A stretch of 64,000 nt of DNA. It comes from Burkholderiales bacterium 8X (GTDB lineage: Bacteria; Pseudomonadota; Gammaproteobacteria; Burkholderiales; Burkholderiaceae_C). The position numbers and the translations under genes are program-made. A model generated the notes under the pieces. That model searched no databases. It saw nothing but the letters and a program-made list of their open reading frames with translations, and was not told the origin of the DNA. Shown here one piece after another: positions 16,267 to 24,621 of this stretch; within the stretch, counting starts at the first letter, position 1; every line of letters starts with the position of its first letter. The stretch is taken from positions 4,554,863-4,618,862 of the forward strand of contig LR732703.1 in assembly GCA_902506565.1 (NCBI GenBank). Reading direction: 5' to 3'.

Positions 16267-17133
16267 GTGGACGTTGGTACGTTTTTGGTTCAGTGCCTGA
16301 ACTCGGTTCAGTACGGGTTGCTGTTGTTCCTGGTGGCTTCGGGGTTGACTCTGATCTTCGGGATCATGGGCGTGATCAATCTGGCGCACGGCAGCTTCTA
16401 CATGATCGGGGCGTACATGGCGTTCGCGCTGTCGCCGCTGTTCGGTGACCAGTTCATCGTGATGCTGGTGGCGGGCGTGGTGCTGGCTGCGGTGTTCGGG
16501 TATTTGCTCGAATGGGCGTTCTTCAGCTTTCTCTATCAACGCGACCACCTGCAGCAGGTGCTGATGACCTACGGGCTGATCCTGGTGTTCGAAGAGCTGC
16601 GCTCGATCCTGATCGGCAACGACGTGCACGGCGTGAAGGCACCACCCTGGCTCGAAGGGAGCTTCGCGCTCGGAAGCCTGATGACGTATCCGTGGTACCG
16701 GCTCTTCGCCTCGGCAGCCTGCATCCTGCTGGCGCTCGGGCTGTACTACGTCGTCAATCGCACCCGGCTGGGCATGATGATCCGCGCCGGTGCGAGCAAC
16801 CGCGACATGGTGCGCGGGCTCGGCATCGATATCCGGCGGCTGTATCGGGTGGTGTTCGCGGCAGGCGTGGCGCTGGCGGCGCTGGCCGGCATGATCGCGG
16901 CGCCGATGTCGTCGGTATATCCGAACATGGGCGCGAGCGTGCTGATCATCTGCTTCGTGGTGGTGGTGATCGGCGGCATCGGCTCGATCACCGGGGCGCT
17001 GGTGGCGTCGCTCCTGGTCGGCTTCGTCGATACCTTCGGCAAGGTGTTCTTCGCCGAACTGAGCGGCATGGGCATCTACGTGCTGATGGCGATCATCCTG
17101 ATCTGGCGGCCAGAAGGCCTCATCAAGCGATGA
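16267..17133 (+). CDS. livH: Branched-chain-type ABC permease LivH
   Basis: 288 residues with eight or so membrane helices and the conserved 'VINLAHGSFYMIGAYMAF' near the N-terminus and 'GGIGSITGALVASLLVGFVD' near the C-terminus, both hallmarks of LivH. The start is a GTG with AGGGG upstream. One half of the transmembrane channel with LivM; overlaps livM by four bases. Confidence 0.92.
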   Translation: MDVGTFLVQCLNSVQYGLLLFLVASGLTLIFGIMGVINLAHGSFYMIGAYMAFALSPLFGDQFIVMLVAGVVLAAVFGYLLEWAFFSFLYQRDHLQQVLMTYGLILVFEELRSILIGNDVHGVKAPPWLEGSFALGSLMTYPWYRLFASAACILLALGLYYVVNRTRLGMMIRAGASNRDMVRGLGIDIRRLYRVVFAAGVALAALAGMIAAPMSSVYPNMGASVLIICFVVVVIGGIGSITGALVASLLVGFVDTFGKVFFAELSGMGIYVLMAIILIWRPEGLIKR

Positions 17134-18092
17134 GCCGCGGCATGAACAAGTTTTCTTATTGGCTGCCGCTGATCTGCGCGGTGGCGCTGGCGGTGTTCGG
17201 GCCGATGCTGGGGCCGTACCTGAGCGGGCTGGTGGTCAAGGTGATGATCCTGTCGATCTTCGCGCTCAGCCTCGAGCTCCTGGTCGGCATGACCGGGCTG
17301 GTGAGCCTGGGCCATGCGGCCTTCTACGGCATCGGAGCCTATGCGGCGGTGCTGGGCTCGGGCAAGGACGGCGGTTCGGTCTTCACGCTGTTGCCATTGG
17401 CGATGGGCTGCGCGGCGGCTTATGCGCTGGCGGTGGGCGCGCTGAGCCTTCGAACCCGCGGCGTGTACTTCATCATGGTCACGCTGGCCTTCGCGCAAAT
17501 GGCGTTCTTCGTGTTCCACGACACCGCGATCGGCGGCGGCAGCGACGGCATCTACATGTACATCCGGCCGACCCTCGGCACGCTCGACCTCGAGAACCAG
17601 ACGGTGCAGTTCTACCTGGTGCTGGCTTCGCTGGTGCTGACCTATGCGCTCCTGGCGCTGATCCGCCGATCGCGCTTCGGCGCGGCGCTCGCCGGCATCC
17701 GCGTGAACGAGCAGCGCATGCGGGCGGCGGGCTTTCCGGTGTACGGCTACCAGCTGGCCGCCTTCGTGCTGGCCGGCGCGCTGGCGGGTCTTGCGGGTTT
17801 CCTCGTGGCTTCGCGGGATGGCGTGGTCAACCCGGAGCTCCTGGCCTGGCACAACTCGGGCGAGGTGTTGCTGATGATCATCCTCGGCGGGCTCGGGCAT
17901 TTGCGCGGCGCGGTGATCGGCGCGGTCGCCTTCACGCTCCTCAAGGAGTTGCTGTCGACCCATGCGCTGGTCGGGCCGCTGGCCGACCATTGGCAGCTGA
18001 CGCTCGGCCTCGCGATCATCGCGTTCGTCGCGCTGCTGCCCAAGGGCATCGTCGGCATCGCGGCGCGGCTGTCGCCGAAGGGAGCGGCATGA
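17130..18092 (+). CDS. livM: Branched-chain-type ABC permease LivM
   Basis: 320 residues from the ATG overlapping the livH stop; a second Met four codons later is also possible. Many membrane helices; the signature 'LVGMTGLVSLGHAAFYGIGAYAAV' and the later 'GGLGHLRGAVIGAVAFTLL' identify LivM. Forms the channel with LivH. The stop overlaps livG by four bases. Confidence 0.92.
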   Translation: MSRGMNKFSYWLPLICAVALAVFGPMLGPYLSGLVVKVMILSIFALSLELLVGMTGLVSLGHAAFYGIGAYAAVLGSGKDGGSVFTLLPLAMGCAAAYALAVGALSLRTRGVYFIMVTLAFAQMAFFVFHDTAIGGGSDGIYMYIRPTLGTLDLENQTVQFYLVLASLVLTYALLALIRRSRFGAALAGIRVNEQRMRAAGFPVYGYQLAAFVLAGALAGLAGFLVASRDGVVNPELLAWHNSGEVLLMIILGGLGHLRGAVIGAVAFTLLKELLSTHALVGPLADHWQLTLGLAIIAFVALLPKGIVGIAARLSPKGAA

Positions 18093-18847
18093 ACCCGGCG
18101 AACCAGGTCCTGCTCCGTGTCGAGAAGCTCACGCGCCGCTTCGGCGGGCTGGTCGCGGTGAACGCGGTCGACCTCGACCTGCGGCTCGGCGAGGTGCATG
18201 CCGTGATCGGCACCAACGGCGCCGGCAAGTCGACCCTGATCAACATGCTGTCCGGCGAGCTGGCTGCCTCAGAGGGCCGGGTCGCGCTCGACGGCGAAGA
18301 CATCACCACCCGCGCGCAGTTCCGGCGCGCCCGGGCCGGCATCGGCCGCAGCTACCAGCGCACCACCATCTTCCCGGAGTTCTCGGTGCTCGAGAACTGC
18401 CGGCTGGCCGCGCAGGCCGCGACGCCCCGCGCCTGGGCGCTGTGGGAAGCTTCCGCGGCTTGCGGGACGAGCAACGGCGCAGCGCGCGAGGCGCTCGAAG
18501 CCGCCGGGCTCTCCGAGATGGCCGGCCGCATCGCCGGCACCTTGAGCCACGGTGCCAAGCGGCAGCTCGAAGTGGCGATGTGCCTTGCGACGCGGCCGCG
18601 CGTGCTGCTGCTCGACGAACCGCTCGCCGGCATGGGCGCCGAGGAAACCGAGCGCATGCTGACCCTGTTGGCCCGGCTCAAGACATCGCACGCGATCCTG
18701 CTGGTCGAGCACGACATGGACGCGGTCTTCCGCATCGCCGACCGCATCACCGTGATGGTGAACGGCACCGTGATCGCGACCGGCGACCCGGCGGCGATCC
18801 GCGCCAATCCCGAAGTGCGCACCGCCTACCTCGGGGAAGGCGCATGA
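18089..18847 (+). CDS. livG: ABC transporter ATP-binding protein LivG
   Basis: 252 residues. Walker A 'GTNGAGKSTL', signature 'LSHGAKRQLEVAMCLA', Walker B 'VLLLDEPLAGM' and H-loop 'LVEHDMDAVF' are all present. The long insertion after Walker A with 'GRSYQRTTIFPEFSVLENCRL' is typical of LivG. Energises uptake together with LivF. The signature has 'SHG' instead of 'SGG', as is normal for LivG. Confidence 0.92.
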   Translation: MNPANQVLLRVEKLTRRFGGLVAVNAVDLDLRLGEVHAVIGTNGAGKSTLINMLSGELAASEGRVALDGEDITTRAQFRRARAGIGRSYQRTTIFPEFSVLENCRLAAQAATPRAWALWEASAACGTSNGAAREALEAAGLSEMAGRIAGTLSHGAKRQLEVAMCLATRPRVLLLDEPLAGMGAEETERMLTLLARLKTSHAILLVEHDMDAVFRIADRITVMVNGTVIATGDPAAIRANPEVRTAYLGEGA

Positions 18848-18869
18848 AGCTCCACCAGCGAGGCGCAGC

Positions 18870-19571
18870 ATGCTGAAGATCGAAGGCCTCAACACCTACT
18901 ACGGCGACAGCCACATCCTTCGTGGCGTCGAGGTCGAGCTGCCTGCCGCCCGCTCGGTCGGCCTGCTCGGGCGCAACGGCATGGGCAAGACCACGCTGAT
19001 CCGCAGCTTGATGGGCTATGTGCGGCCGGCTTCCGGCCGAGTGCTGCTCGACGGGCAGGACGTGACTGCCTGGCCGCCCGAGAAGATGGCGCGGCGCGGC
19101 ATCGGCTACGTGCCAGAGGGCCGTGGCATCTTCCCGAACTTGTCGGTACGCGAGAACCTGGTGATGAGCGCGCGTGCCGGCATCGACGGCAGGCGCGAAT
19201 GGACCTTCGATCGCGTGATGCAGACCTTTCCGCGGCTCACTGAACGCCTGTCGCATGGCGGTCAGCAGCTTTCGGGCGGCGAGCAGCAGATGCTGTCGAT
19301 CGGCCGGGCGCTCATGACCAACCCGCGGCTCATGATCCTGGACGAAGCCACCGAAGGCCTGGCGCCGCTGATCGTCGCGGAGATCTGGCGCGTGATCGCC
19401 GGCATTCGCTCGAGCGGCATCGCCACGCTGATCGTCGACCGCGATTGGCGCAAGGTGCTCGCGAACACCGATCACGCCGTGGTGATGGAGAAGGGCCGCA
19501 TCGTTCGACATGGCGCGTCGCAAGAGCTGGTTGCCGAGCCGGCGGTGCTCGAGGACCTGCTCGGGGTCTGA
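18870..19571 (+). CDS. livF: ABC transporter ATP-binding protein LivF
   Basis: 233 residues. Walker A 'GRNGMGKTTL', 'GYVPEGRGIFPNLSVRENL', signature 'LSGGEQQMLSIGRAL' and Walker B 'LMILDEATEGLAP' identify LivF. The H-loop region reads 'TLIVDRDWRKVL' rather than the common 'VEQN', a known variant. A 22-base gap separates it from livG; it is the last gene of the transport operon. Confidence 0.92.
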   Translation: MLKIEGLNTYYGDSHILRGVEVELPAARSVGLLGRNGMGKTTLIRSLMGYVRPASGRVLLDGQDVTAWPPEKMARRGIGYVPEGRGIFPNLSVRENLVMSARAGIDGRREWTFDRVMQTFPRLTERLSHGGQQLSGGEQQMLSIGRALMTNPRLMILDEATEGLAPLIVAEIWRVIAGIRSSGIATLIVDRDWRKVLANTDHAVVMEKGRIVRHGASQELVAEPAVLEDLLGV

Positions 19572-19637
19572 AGGTCTGCGGTTCGAGACCTCCAAGAGGC
19601 CGAGCGCGAAGCGCGCCCGACACCGCCGACCTTCGGC

Positions 19638-20192
19638 TCAGCCGCTCGGCGAGCCGGTCCGGATGCGTGCCCTGACCGGCGGAGCCGCAGCCGCCGGACC
19701 CGGCGGCCCATTCGAGAACTCGGTGTTGAGCAGCAGCACCTTGCCGTTCCGGCGGACGATCGTGCTCACGCCATGCAACTCGAGCTGCGTCGGCGCATTG
19801 GCGAGGCCGAGCCGGCTGCTGACCTGGACGATGGCGGTGCGCTTGCCGGTGCCGAACTGGATCGAATGAATCTTGTAGCTGCCGACGATTCGGAGCGCCG
19901 CGCCCTCTCGGTCGGTCCGACGTGCCCAATCGGCGAAGAGCCGGCGGAAGGCGTTGCAGGCATCCTCGCGCGAGGAGGACCGAAGCGGATGGATCTCGCC
20001 GACGGTCGGGCCGGGTTGTGCGGCGTACTCCGGGGCCAGCATGTTGCACAAGACCTCGGGTTGCCGGTCGAGCGCGGCGGCCTCGAACTGGTCGAAAAAA
20101 GCCGTCACGTCGCTCGTATCGAGCTTTCGTCCGCCCACCAGAAACCACCATGCCGCCACGACGACCACGGCCAATAGCCACAACTTTTTCAT
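19638..20192 (-). CDS. Membrane-anchored hypothetical protein with NTF2-like domain
   Basis: 184 residues from the ATG at 20192 (MKKLWLLAVVVVAAWWFLVGG), giving an N-terminal anchor or uncleaved signal at 3-20. The remainder, with 'VTAFFDQFEAAALDRQPEVLC' followed by alternating helix and strand and 'FADWARRTDREGAALRIVG', resembles the NTF2/SnoaL fold, which often serves as a small ligand-binding or scaffold domain. The C-terminal 20 residues are Pro/Ala-rich. No enzyme motif. Monocistronic, convergent with livF. Confidence 0.6.
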   Translation of the reverse strand: MKKLWLLAVVVVAAWWFLVGGRKLDTSDVTAFFDQFEAAALDRQPEVLCNMLAPEYAAQPGPTVGEIHPLRSSSREDACNAFRRLFADWARRTDREGAALRIVGSYKIHSIQFGTGKRTAIVQVSSRLGLANAPTQLELHGVSTIVRRNGKVLLLNTEFSNGPPGPAAAAPPVRARIRTGSPSG

Positions 20193-20352
20193 GCGCTCGT
20201 TGGCCGGCACTGCCGACCCTCCCTGAGCCGCCGAATGTGCCAGCATGCCCAGGCATCCACAAGCGCCGATCGCGCAGCAAGCCGGCCTAGCGACAATTGA
20301 TCAGATCAACGAGCGGCGCCGGCCGCTGAACCCCGCCGATGAAATACCGCCG

Positions 20353-20784
20353 ATGAAAGCAATCGTCCTGGCCGCCATCCGCTTCTATCAACGGGCGATC
20401 TCGCCGAGCAAGGGATTCGGTTGCGCGCACCGGGTGCATCGGGGCAGCGCCAGTTGCTCCGCGCTCGGGCTGCGAGCGGTCCGGCGCTACGGCGTCCTCA
20501 AGGGAATGGCGGTGCTGCGGCTACGGCTCGGTCGCTGCAGCGAGGTTTATCGAGAAGCGCATCCACCCCGCAAGGCCTTGATGCGGCGGGCCGTGCCGCC
20601 CTTGCAACGAGGATCCTGCGAGGTCCCTTGCGACCTCCATTGCGACGCGCCGGGTGGCAGGCTGCTGGAAGTCTGCGATTGCCTCGACTGCGGCTCCTGC
20701 GGCAGTCGAAGGCGCGAGAAGCCGTCCGAGCCGCGCCGGACGGCCAAGGCGATTACATCGCGCCGCCGCTCTGGGCGTGCTTGA
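20353..20784 (+). CDS. YidD-like protein with Cys-rich C-terminal extension
   Basis: 143 residues from the ATG at 20353. The first 65 residues match YidD, the small membrane-associated factor that aids YidC insertion: 'IRFYQRAISPSKGFGCAHRV', 'SCSALGLRAVRRYGVLKGM' and a final Arg-Cys. The usual 'P(T)CS.Y' is altered to 'SASCSALG', and the 'CHP' end is 'RCSEVYR'. A further 70 residues, with cysteines clustered in 'CEVPCDLHC' and 'CDCLDCGSCG', are not part of standard YidD and could bind metal. Standard yidD lies with rnpA and yidC, which are absent here, so this is probably a paralogue. Confidence 0.65.
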   Translation: MKAIVLAAIRFYQRAISPSKGFGCAHRVHRGSASCSALGLRAVRRYGVLKGMAVLRLRLGRCSEVYREAHPPRKALMRRAVPPLQRGSCEVPCDLHCDAPGGRLLEVCDCLDCGSCGSRRREKPSEPRRTAKAITSRRRSGRA

Positions 20785-21412
20785 GGTGGGCCTCGACCAC
20801 CGGGATCATCTTGTTCGCGAGGGCCTTGACGTCGGCGTCCTTGGCATTCGACTGGGTCTTCTTGAGAAGTTCGAGCGTGTTCTTGTGGTCACCCACGCCG
20901 GCCTGCTTCATGTATTGCTTGTCGAAGGTGTCGCCCTTGAGCGCCTTGAACTCGACCATCACGGCCTTGTGCTTCATGTCGGGGCTGTCGGGCAGCTTCA
21001 CGCCCTTGCTCTGGGCGAGGGTCTGCACTTCGCCGAGGGCCTTGGTGTGATCGTCGATCATCATCTGCGCGAACTTCTTGACCTTGTCGCTCTGGGATTT
21101 CTCGAGCGCCACCTTGCCGGTCTCGATCTCGGCGATGTTGGCCTGCGCGATATCGCGCAGCATGCCGCTGTCGGCGCGATTGAGCTTGCTGTCCGATGCG
21201 GTGGATGCCGCACCCGAGCCGCTGCTCATCGCGCCACCGGTGCCGCCCGTTCCGCCGCTCATGCCGCTTCCGGCCGCGCTTCCCGCATTGCCACCCGAGC
21301 TCGATTGCGCCGCGACCGGCTGGAAGGCGATGGCCGCGAGCAAGGCGATGGCACCGGCCACCGGGGCGCTGCGACGGGAAAAACGTTCGAACTTCGATGC
21401 GTGTTGGTTCAT
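20753..21412 (-). CDS. DUF4142 family ferritin-like protein, exported
   Basis: 219 residues from the ATG at 21412. A signal peptide runs to about residue 36 ('...AFQPVAAQ'), followed by a Gly/Ser/Met-rich linker, then a DUF4142 four-helix domain (about 75-210) with 'DIAQANIAEIETGKVALEKS', 'KKFAQMMIDDHTKALGEVQ' and 'VVEAHLKHAQ'. DUF4142 proteins are periplasmic or outer-membrane linked; function is unknown, with roles in stress tolerance suggested. The 3' end overlaps the convergent YidD-like gene by 32 bases. Confidence 0.85.
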   Translation of the reverse strand: MNQHASKFERFSRRSAPVAGAIALLAAIAFQPVAAQSSSGGNAGSAAGSGMSGGTGGTGGAMSSGSGAASTASDSKLNRADSGMLRDIAQANIAEIETGKVALEKSQSDKVKKFAQMMIDDHTKALGEVQTLAQSKGVKLPDSPDMKHKAVMVEFKALKGDTFDKQYMKQAGVGDHKNTLELLKKTQSNAKDADVKALANKMIPVVEAHLKHAQSGGAM

Positions 21413-21551
21413 GAAAACTCCAGGATGAAAAAGTGGTTGGATGCGTTCAGCCTCCGATTGCCCCGGGCTTCGCCATGTAGGGCTAGGGCGCATGGCGGCG
21501 CGCGCCAAATCGGGCATTCCGGCTGAGTCCGGTTCCAGTATCCGGAGCGTG

Positions 21552-22385
21552 TCAGCGCCCATCGCCGCTGCCCGGTGCCGCCATCTTGCGATGCTGTTCC
21601 GCCAGCACCGAGGACGGCGTGACGTTGGCCAAGGCGGCCTGCATCTTGTTCTTCCAGCCAGCGACCACGTCGCCCTCGCCGTGCATCATGGCCTCGAAGC
21701 CGATGCGCGCGACCTCGGCCGGATCGGCCTTGCTGTCGTCCTGTCCGACCTGCGTGTCCAACATGTCGGCCCGCTTGAAGAACTCGGTGTCGGTCGGCCC
21801 CGGCATCAGGCAGCTGACCGTCACGCCGCTGTCCTTGAGTTCGTTGCGCAGCGCGAACGAGAACGAATCCAGGAAGGCCTTGGTGCCGTTGTAGACCGCC
21901 TGGAAACTGCCGGGCATGAAGCCCGCGATCGATCCGGTGATGAGGATGCGTCCCTGCCCGCGCGACCGCATGTCGCGGCCAACCTTCTGGATCAGGTAGA
22001 TCGTGCCGGTGATGTTGGTGTCGACCACCAGCCGCGCCTCGGCGAAGTCCTGGTCGAGAAAGCCGTGGCCGAGGCCGCGGCCGGCATTGGCGAGCAACGC
22101 ATCGACATGGCGGCGCTCGATGGCTGCGTAGAGCCGGTCCACGCCCTCGACGGTCGAGAGATCCGCCTGGACCGAACGCACTTCGACGCCCTCGCCGCGA
22201 AGCGCTGCGGCGGCCGTCTCGATCTCGGGTTCGTCGGCCGCAATCAACAGGTCGTATCCCTTGCGGGCGCAGCAGCGCGCAAGTTCGAAGCCGATGCCGC
22301 TCGAGGCGCCGGTGACGATGGCGAGTGGTCGACGGCCGCCGGCGGCCTGGTTGGAAGCGAGGTCTTGATCGGTATCGGTGGCCAT
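21552..22385 (-). CDS. SDR family oxidoreductase
   Basis: 277 residues. Classical short-chain dehydrogenase: NAD(P)-binding 'VTGASSGIGFELARCC' near 25, 'LLANAGRGLGH' near 95, catalytic Ser in 'ILITGSIAGFMPG' and Tyr/Lys in 'AVYNGTKAFLDSF'. The C-terminus is a charged tail. AGGAG upstream supports the start. The substrate cannot be told. Monocistronic and divergent from ku. Confidence 0.88.
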   Translation of the reverse strand: MATDTDQDLASNQAAGGRRPLAIVTGASSGIGFELARCCARKGYDLLIAADEPEIETAAAALRGEGVEVRSVQADLSTVEGVDRLYAAIERRHVDALLANAGRGLGHGFLDQDFAEARLVVDTNITGTIYLIQKVGRDMRSRGQGRILITGSIAGFMPGSFQAVYNGTKAFLDSFSFALRNELKDSGVTVSCLMPGPTDTEFFKRADMLDTQVGQDDSKADPAEVARIGFEAMMHGEGDVVAGWKNKMQAALANVTPSSVLAEQHRKMAAPGSGDGR

Positions 22386-22731
22386 TGAAACTGCTCCTGG
22401 GATGAAAGAAAACGGATGAGTCCGGCACCGCTCGCCGCGTGAAGCCGGACCCCTTCGAAACGAGGATCGAACGGTGATGCACGCGAGTTCACAGCCGATG
22501 GCGCAAGGTGTTGCCGGAATCGGCCTACCTCAGCAGCAGGAGTCGGTGTGCGGTGCGGCGGTGCGGCGTTGCCGCGATGCGCCGAAACCACGGCAGGCAG
22601 CGAGCGCGGCGCCGGCCTCTTTCCTGCCGGCGCAAACAATGGCAAGCTGCCCAAGGCAGAGTCCGCTTGCTTCCCGCAGTCCCCCGGCATCCCGCCGGAT
22701 GGCCGTCCATACCAACGCATCGAGGAACCCC
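22386..22731. other. Divergent intergenic region, no gene seen
   Basis: About 345 bases between the SDR gene (minus) and ku (plus). Both promoters should lie here, but I find no convincing -35/-10 pair. The short open frames inside are Arg/Ala-rich shadows without ribosome binding sites. Confidence 0.5.
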
Positions 22732-23682
22732 ATGGCCGCACGTTCGATCGCCTCGCTCTCGCTTTCCTTCGGCCTGGTGTCGATCCCGGTAAGGCTTTAT
22801 TCGGCCACCGAGAGTTCGGCCACGGTGCGCTTCAACCTGCTCGCCAAGGATGGCTCGCGCGTGAAGCAGCAATACGTGTCCGAGCGCGACCCGACGGTGG
22901 TGGTGCCGCGTTCCGAGATGGTGAAGGGCTACGAGTTCGAGAAGGACCGCTACGTGATCTTCCAGCCGGACGAACTCAAGGCGCTCGAAGAAGGCGCAAG
23001 CCATGCGATCGAGATCGTGACCTTCATCCCGGAGAAGGCGGTCGATCCGATCTACTTCGACAAGGCCTATTTCCTTGCGCCCGACAAGCGCGGCGGCAAG
23101 CCCTACAACCTGCTCAAGGAAGCGATGCTTCAAAGCGGGAGATGCGCGCTCGCCAAGTGGGCCTGGAAGTCGAAGCAGTACGTGGTGCAGGTGCGTGCCG
23201 GCGAAGACGGCCTGGTGCTCCAGCAATTGCTGTACGCGGACGAGGTGCGTTCTCTCAAGGACCTGGAGATCGAGAAACTCACGCCGTCACCGGCCGAACT
23301 CAAGCTGGCACTGCAGCTCATCGACCAGATCTCCGAAGACAGCTACGAGCCGACGATGTTCGAGGACGAGGAGAAGAAGCGCGTGCTGGCCGCGATCGAC
23401 GCCAAGATCGAGGGCAAGCACATCGTTGCCGTGGAACATGCCGAGGATTCGCCGACCGCCGAGGTCATCGACCTGGCCGAGATGCTGCGTGCCAGCCTCT
23501 CGCGCACGCCGGCCAAGGCAGCCGCGAAGAAGGTGGCCGCACCCGCCAAGGCAGCGCCCGCCAAGGCGGCAGGCGGCACGGTGAGCCCGCTGGTCGCGAC
23601 CGAGCGCAAGGGCGCCAGGCGGGCGCCGAAGATCGAGGAAGCCAGCCCGCAACCGGTGCGCGCACGAGCTGCCAAGAAGTGA
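22732..23682 (+). CDS. ku: Non-homologous end-joining protein Ku
   Basis: 316 residues from the ATG at 22732, with GAGGA upstream. The Ku core is clear: 'SIASLSLSFGLVSIPVRLYSA', 'MVKGYEFEKDRYVIFQPDEL', 'VDPIYFDKAYFLAPDKRGGK' and 'AKWAWKSKQYVVQVRAGEDG'. Bacterial Ku forms a homodimeric ring on double-strand ends and recruits the ligase LigD. After residue 260 comes a Lys/Ala/Pro tail ('AKAAAKKVAAPAKAAPAKAA' and onward), as in other proteobacterial Ku proteins, likely for DNA binding. No ligD in the window. The next gene starts 2 bases after the stop and is probably co-transcribed. Confidence 0.95.
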   Translation: MAARSIASLSLSFGLVSIPVRLYSATESSATVRFNLLAKDGSRVKQQYVSERDPTVVVPRSEMVKGYEFEKDRYVIFQPDELKALEEGASHAIEIVTFIPEKAVDPIYFDKAYFLAPDKRGGKPYNLLKEAMLQSGRCALAKWAWKSKQYVVQVRAGEDGLVLQQLLYADEVRSLKDLEIEKLTPSPAELKLALQLIDQISEDSYEPTMFEDEEKKRVLAAIDAKIEGKHIVAVEHAEDSPTAEVIDLAEMLRASLSRTPAKAAAKKVAAPAKAAPAKAAGGTVSPLVATERKGARRAPKIEEASPQPVRARAAKK

Positions 23683-23683
23683 C

Positions 23684-24550
23684 GTGAGCGAGGAGCTGCC
23701 CGAAGGCGCGCACAGCCTGCGCAGCGTGCAGGCGATGCTGGGGCTGTCCCGGCGCACCATCGAAGGCCTGATCGAACTCGGCTTCGTCAAGCCGGCGCGC
23801 GGTGCGCGCAATGCCTGGCGCTTTTCTTTCAGGGACATCGTGCTGCTGCGGACGGCCCACGAACTGCAGGCCGCCCACATCTCGTCCCGCAAGATCCTGC
23901 GTGCGCTCGCCCGCCTCAAGGCCACGCTGCCCGAGGAAATGCCGCTGGCCGGCCTTCGCATCAGCGCGGTCGGCGACACCATCGCGGTGCGCGAGGCGAA
24001 TGCGCCGTCCCGATGGGCGGCCGAGTCCGGACAGATGCTGATCGACTTCGAGGTCGGCGCCTCGCCCGGGTCGGTGTTCGCCTTTCGATCGACGCAAGCC
24101 GATCCTCCCCCTGGCGCCGCGGCCGAGGCCGAGCCGGGGCCGCGGGATGCCCGAGCGCTTTTCTTGCTGGGCGAAGCACTCGAAAGCACCGATGCCGAGG
24201 CCGCCGAGCAGGCCTATCGCGACGCCCTGGCGGCAGATCCGCACCTGCGAGACGCGTATCTCAATCTCGGCGCGATGTGGTGCGAAGCCGGCCGTGCGGG
24301 GGAGGCTGCATCCCTCTACGAGCAGGCCGTGAGCCATTGCCCCGACGAGCCGCTCCTCCACTACAACCGCGCAGTCGCGCTCGAGGATGCCGGCGACGAC
24401 CAGGCGGCCATCGCCAGCTACGAGGCCAGCCTCCGGCTCGACCCGCGCCTGGCCGATGCGCATCACAACGTGGCGGCGCTCTACGACCGGCTCGGCAAGC
24501 CGCAGGCGGCGCTGCGGCACTTCAGCGCCTTGCGACGACTCCAGCGCTAG
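23684..24550 (+). CDS. MerR-like HTH protein with TPR repeats
   Basis: 288 residues from a GTG one base after the ku stop. The N-terminus (about 11-80) is a MerR-type winged helix: 'SLRSVQAMLGLSRRTIEGLI', 'ARNAWRFSFRDIVLLRTAHE'. The C-terminal half (about 155-285) contains at least three TPR units ('AEQAYRDALAADPHLRDAYL', 'LHYNRAVALEDAGDDQAAIA', 'ADAHHNVAALYDRLGKPQAA'). The middle segment is of unknown fold. Position directly behind ku suggests a regulator or adaptor of the repair locus; this HTH-TPR pairing is uncommon and its role is not known to me. Confidence 0.8.
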   Translation: MSEELPEGAHSLRSVQAMLGLSRRTIEGLIELGFVKPARGARNAWRFSFRDIVLLRTAHELQAAHISSRKILRALARLKATLPEEMPLAGLRISAVGDTIAVREANAPSRWAAESGQMLIDFEVGASPGSVFAFRSTQADPPPGAAAEAEPGPRDARALFLLGEALESTDAEAAEQAYRDALAADPHLRDAYLNLGAMWCEAGRAGEAASLYEQAVSHCPDEPLLHYNRAVALEDAGDDQAAIASYEASLRLDPRLADAHHNVAALYDRLGKPQAALRHFSALRRLQR

Positions 24551-24621
24551 CGGCGGCTGCAGTTACAGTTCAGCCGACGAACGGCGAGCCGCCATCCGGA
24601 GGCTCGAACCAGGGAGGCGCA

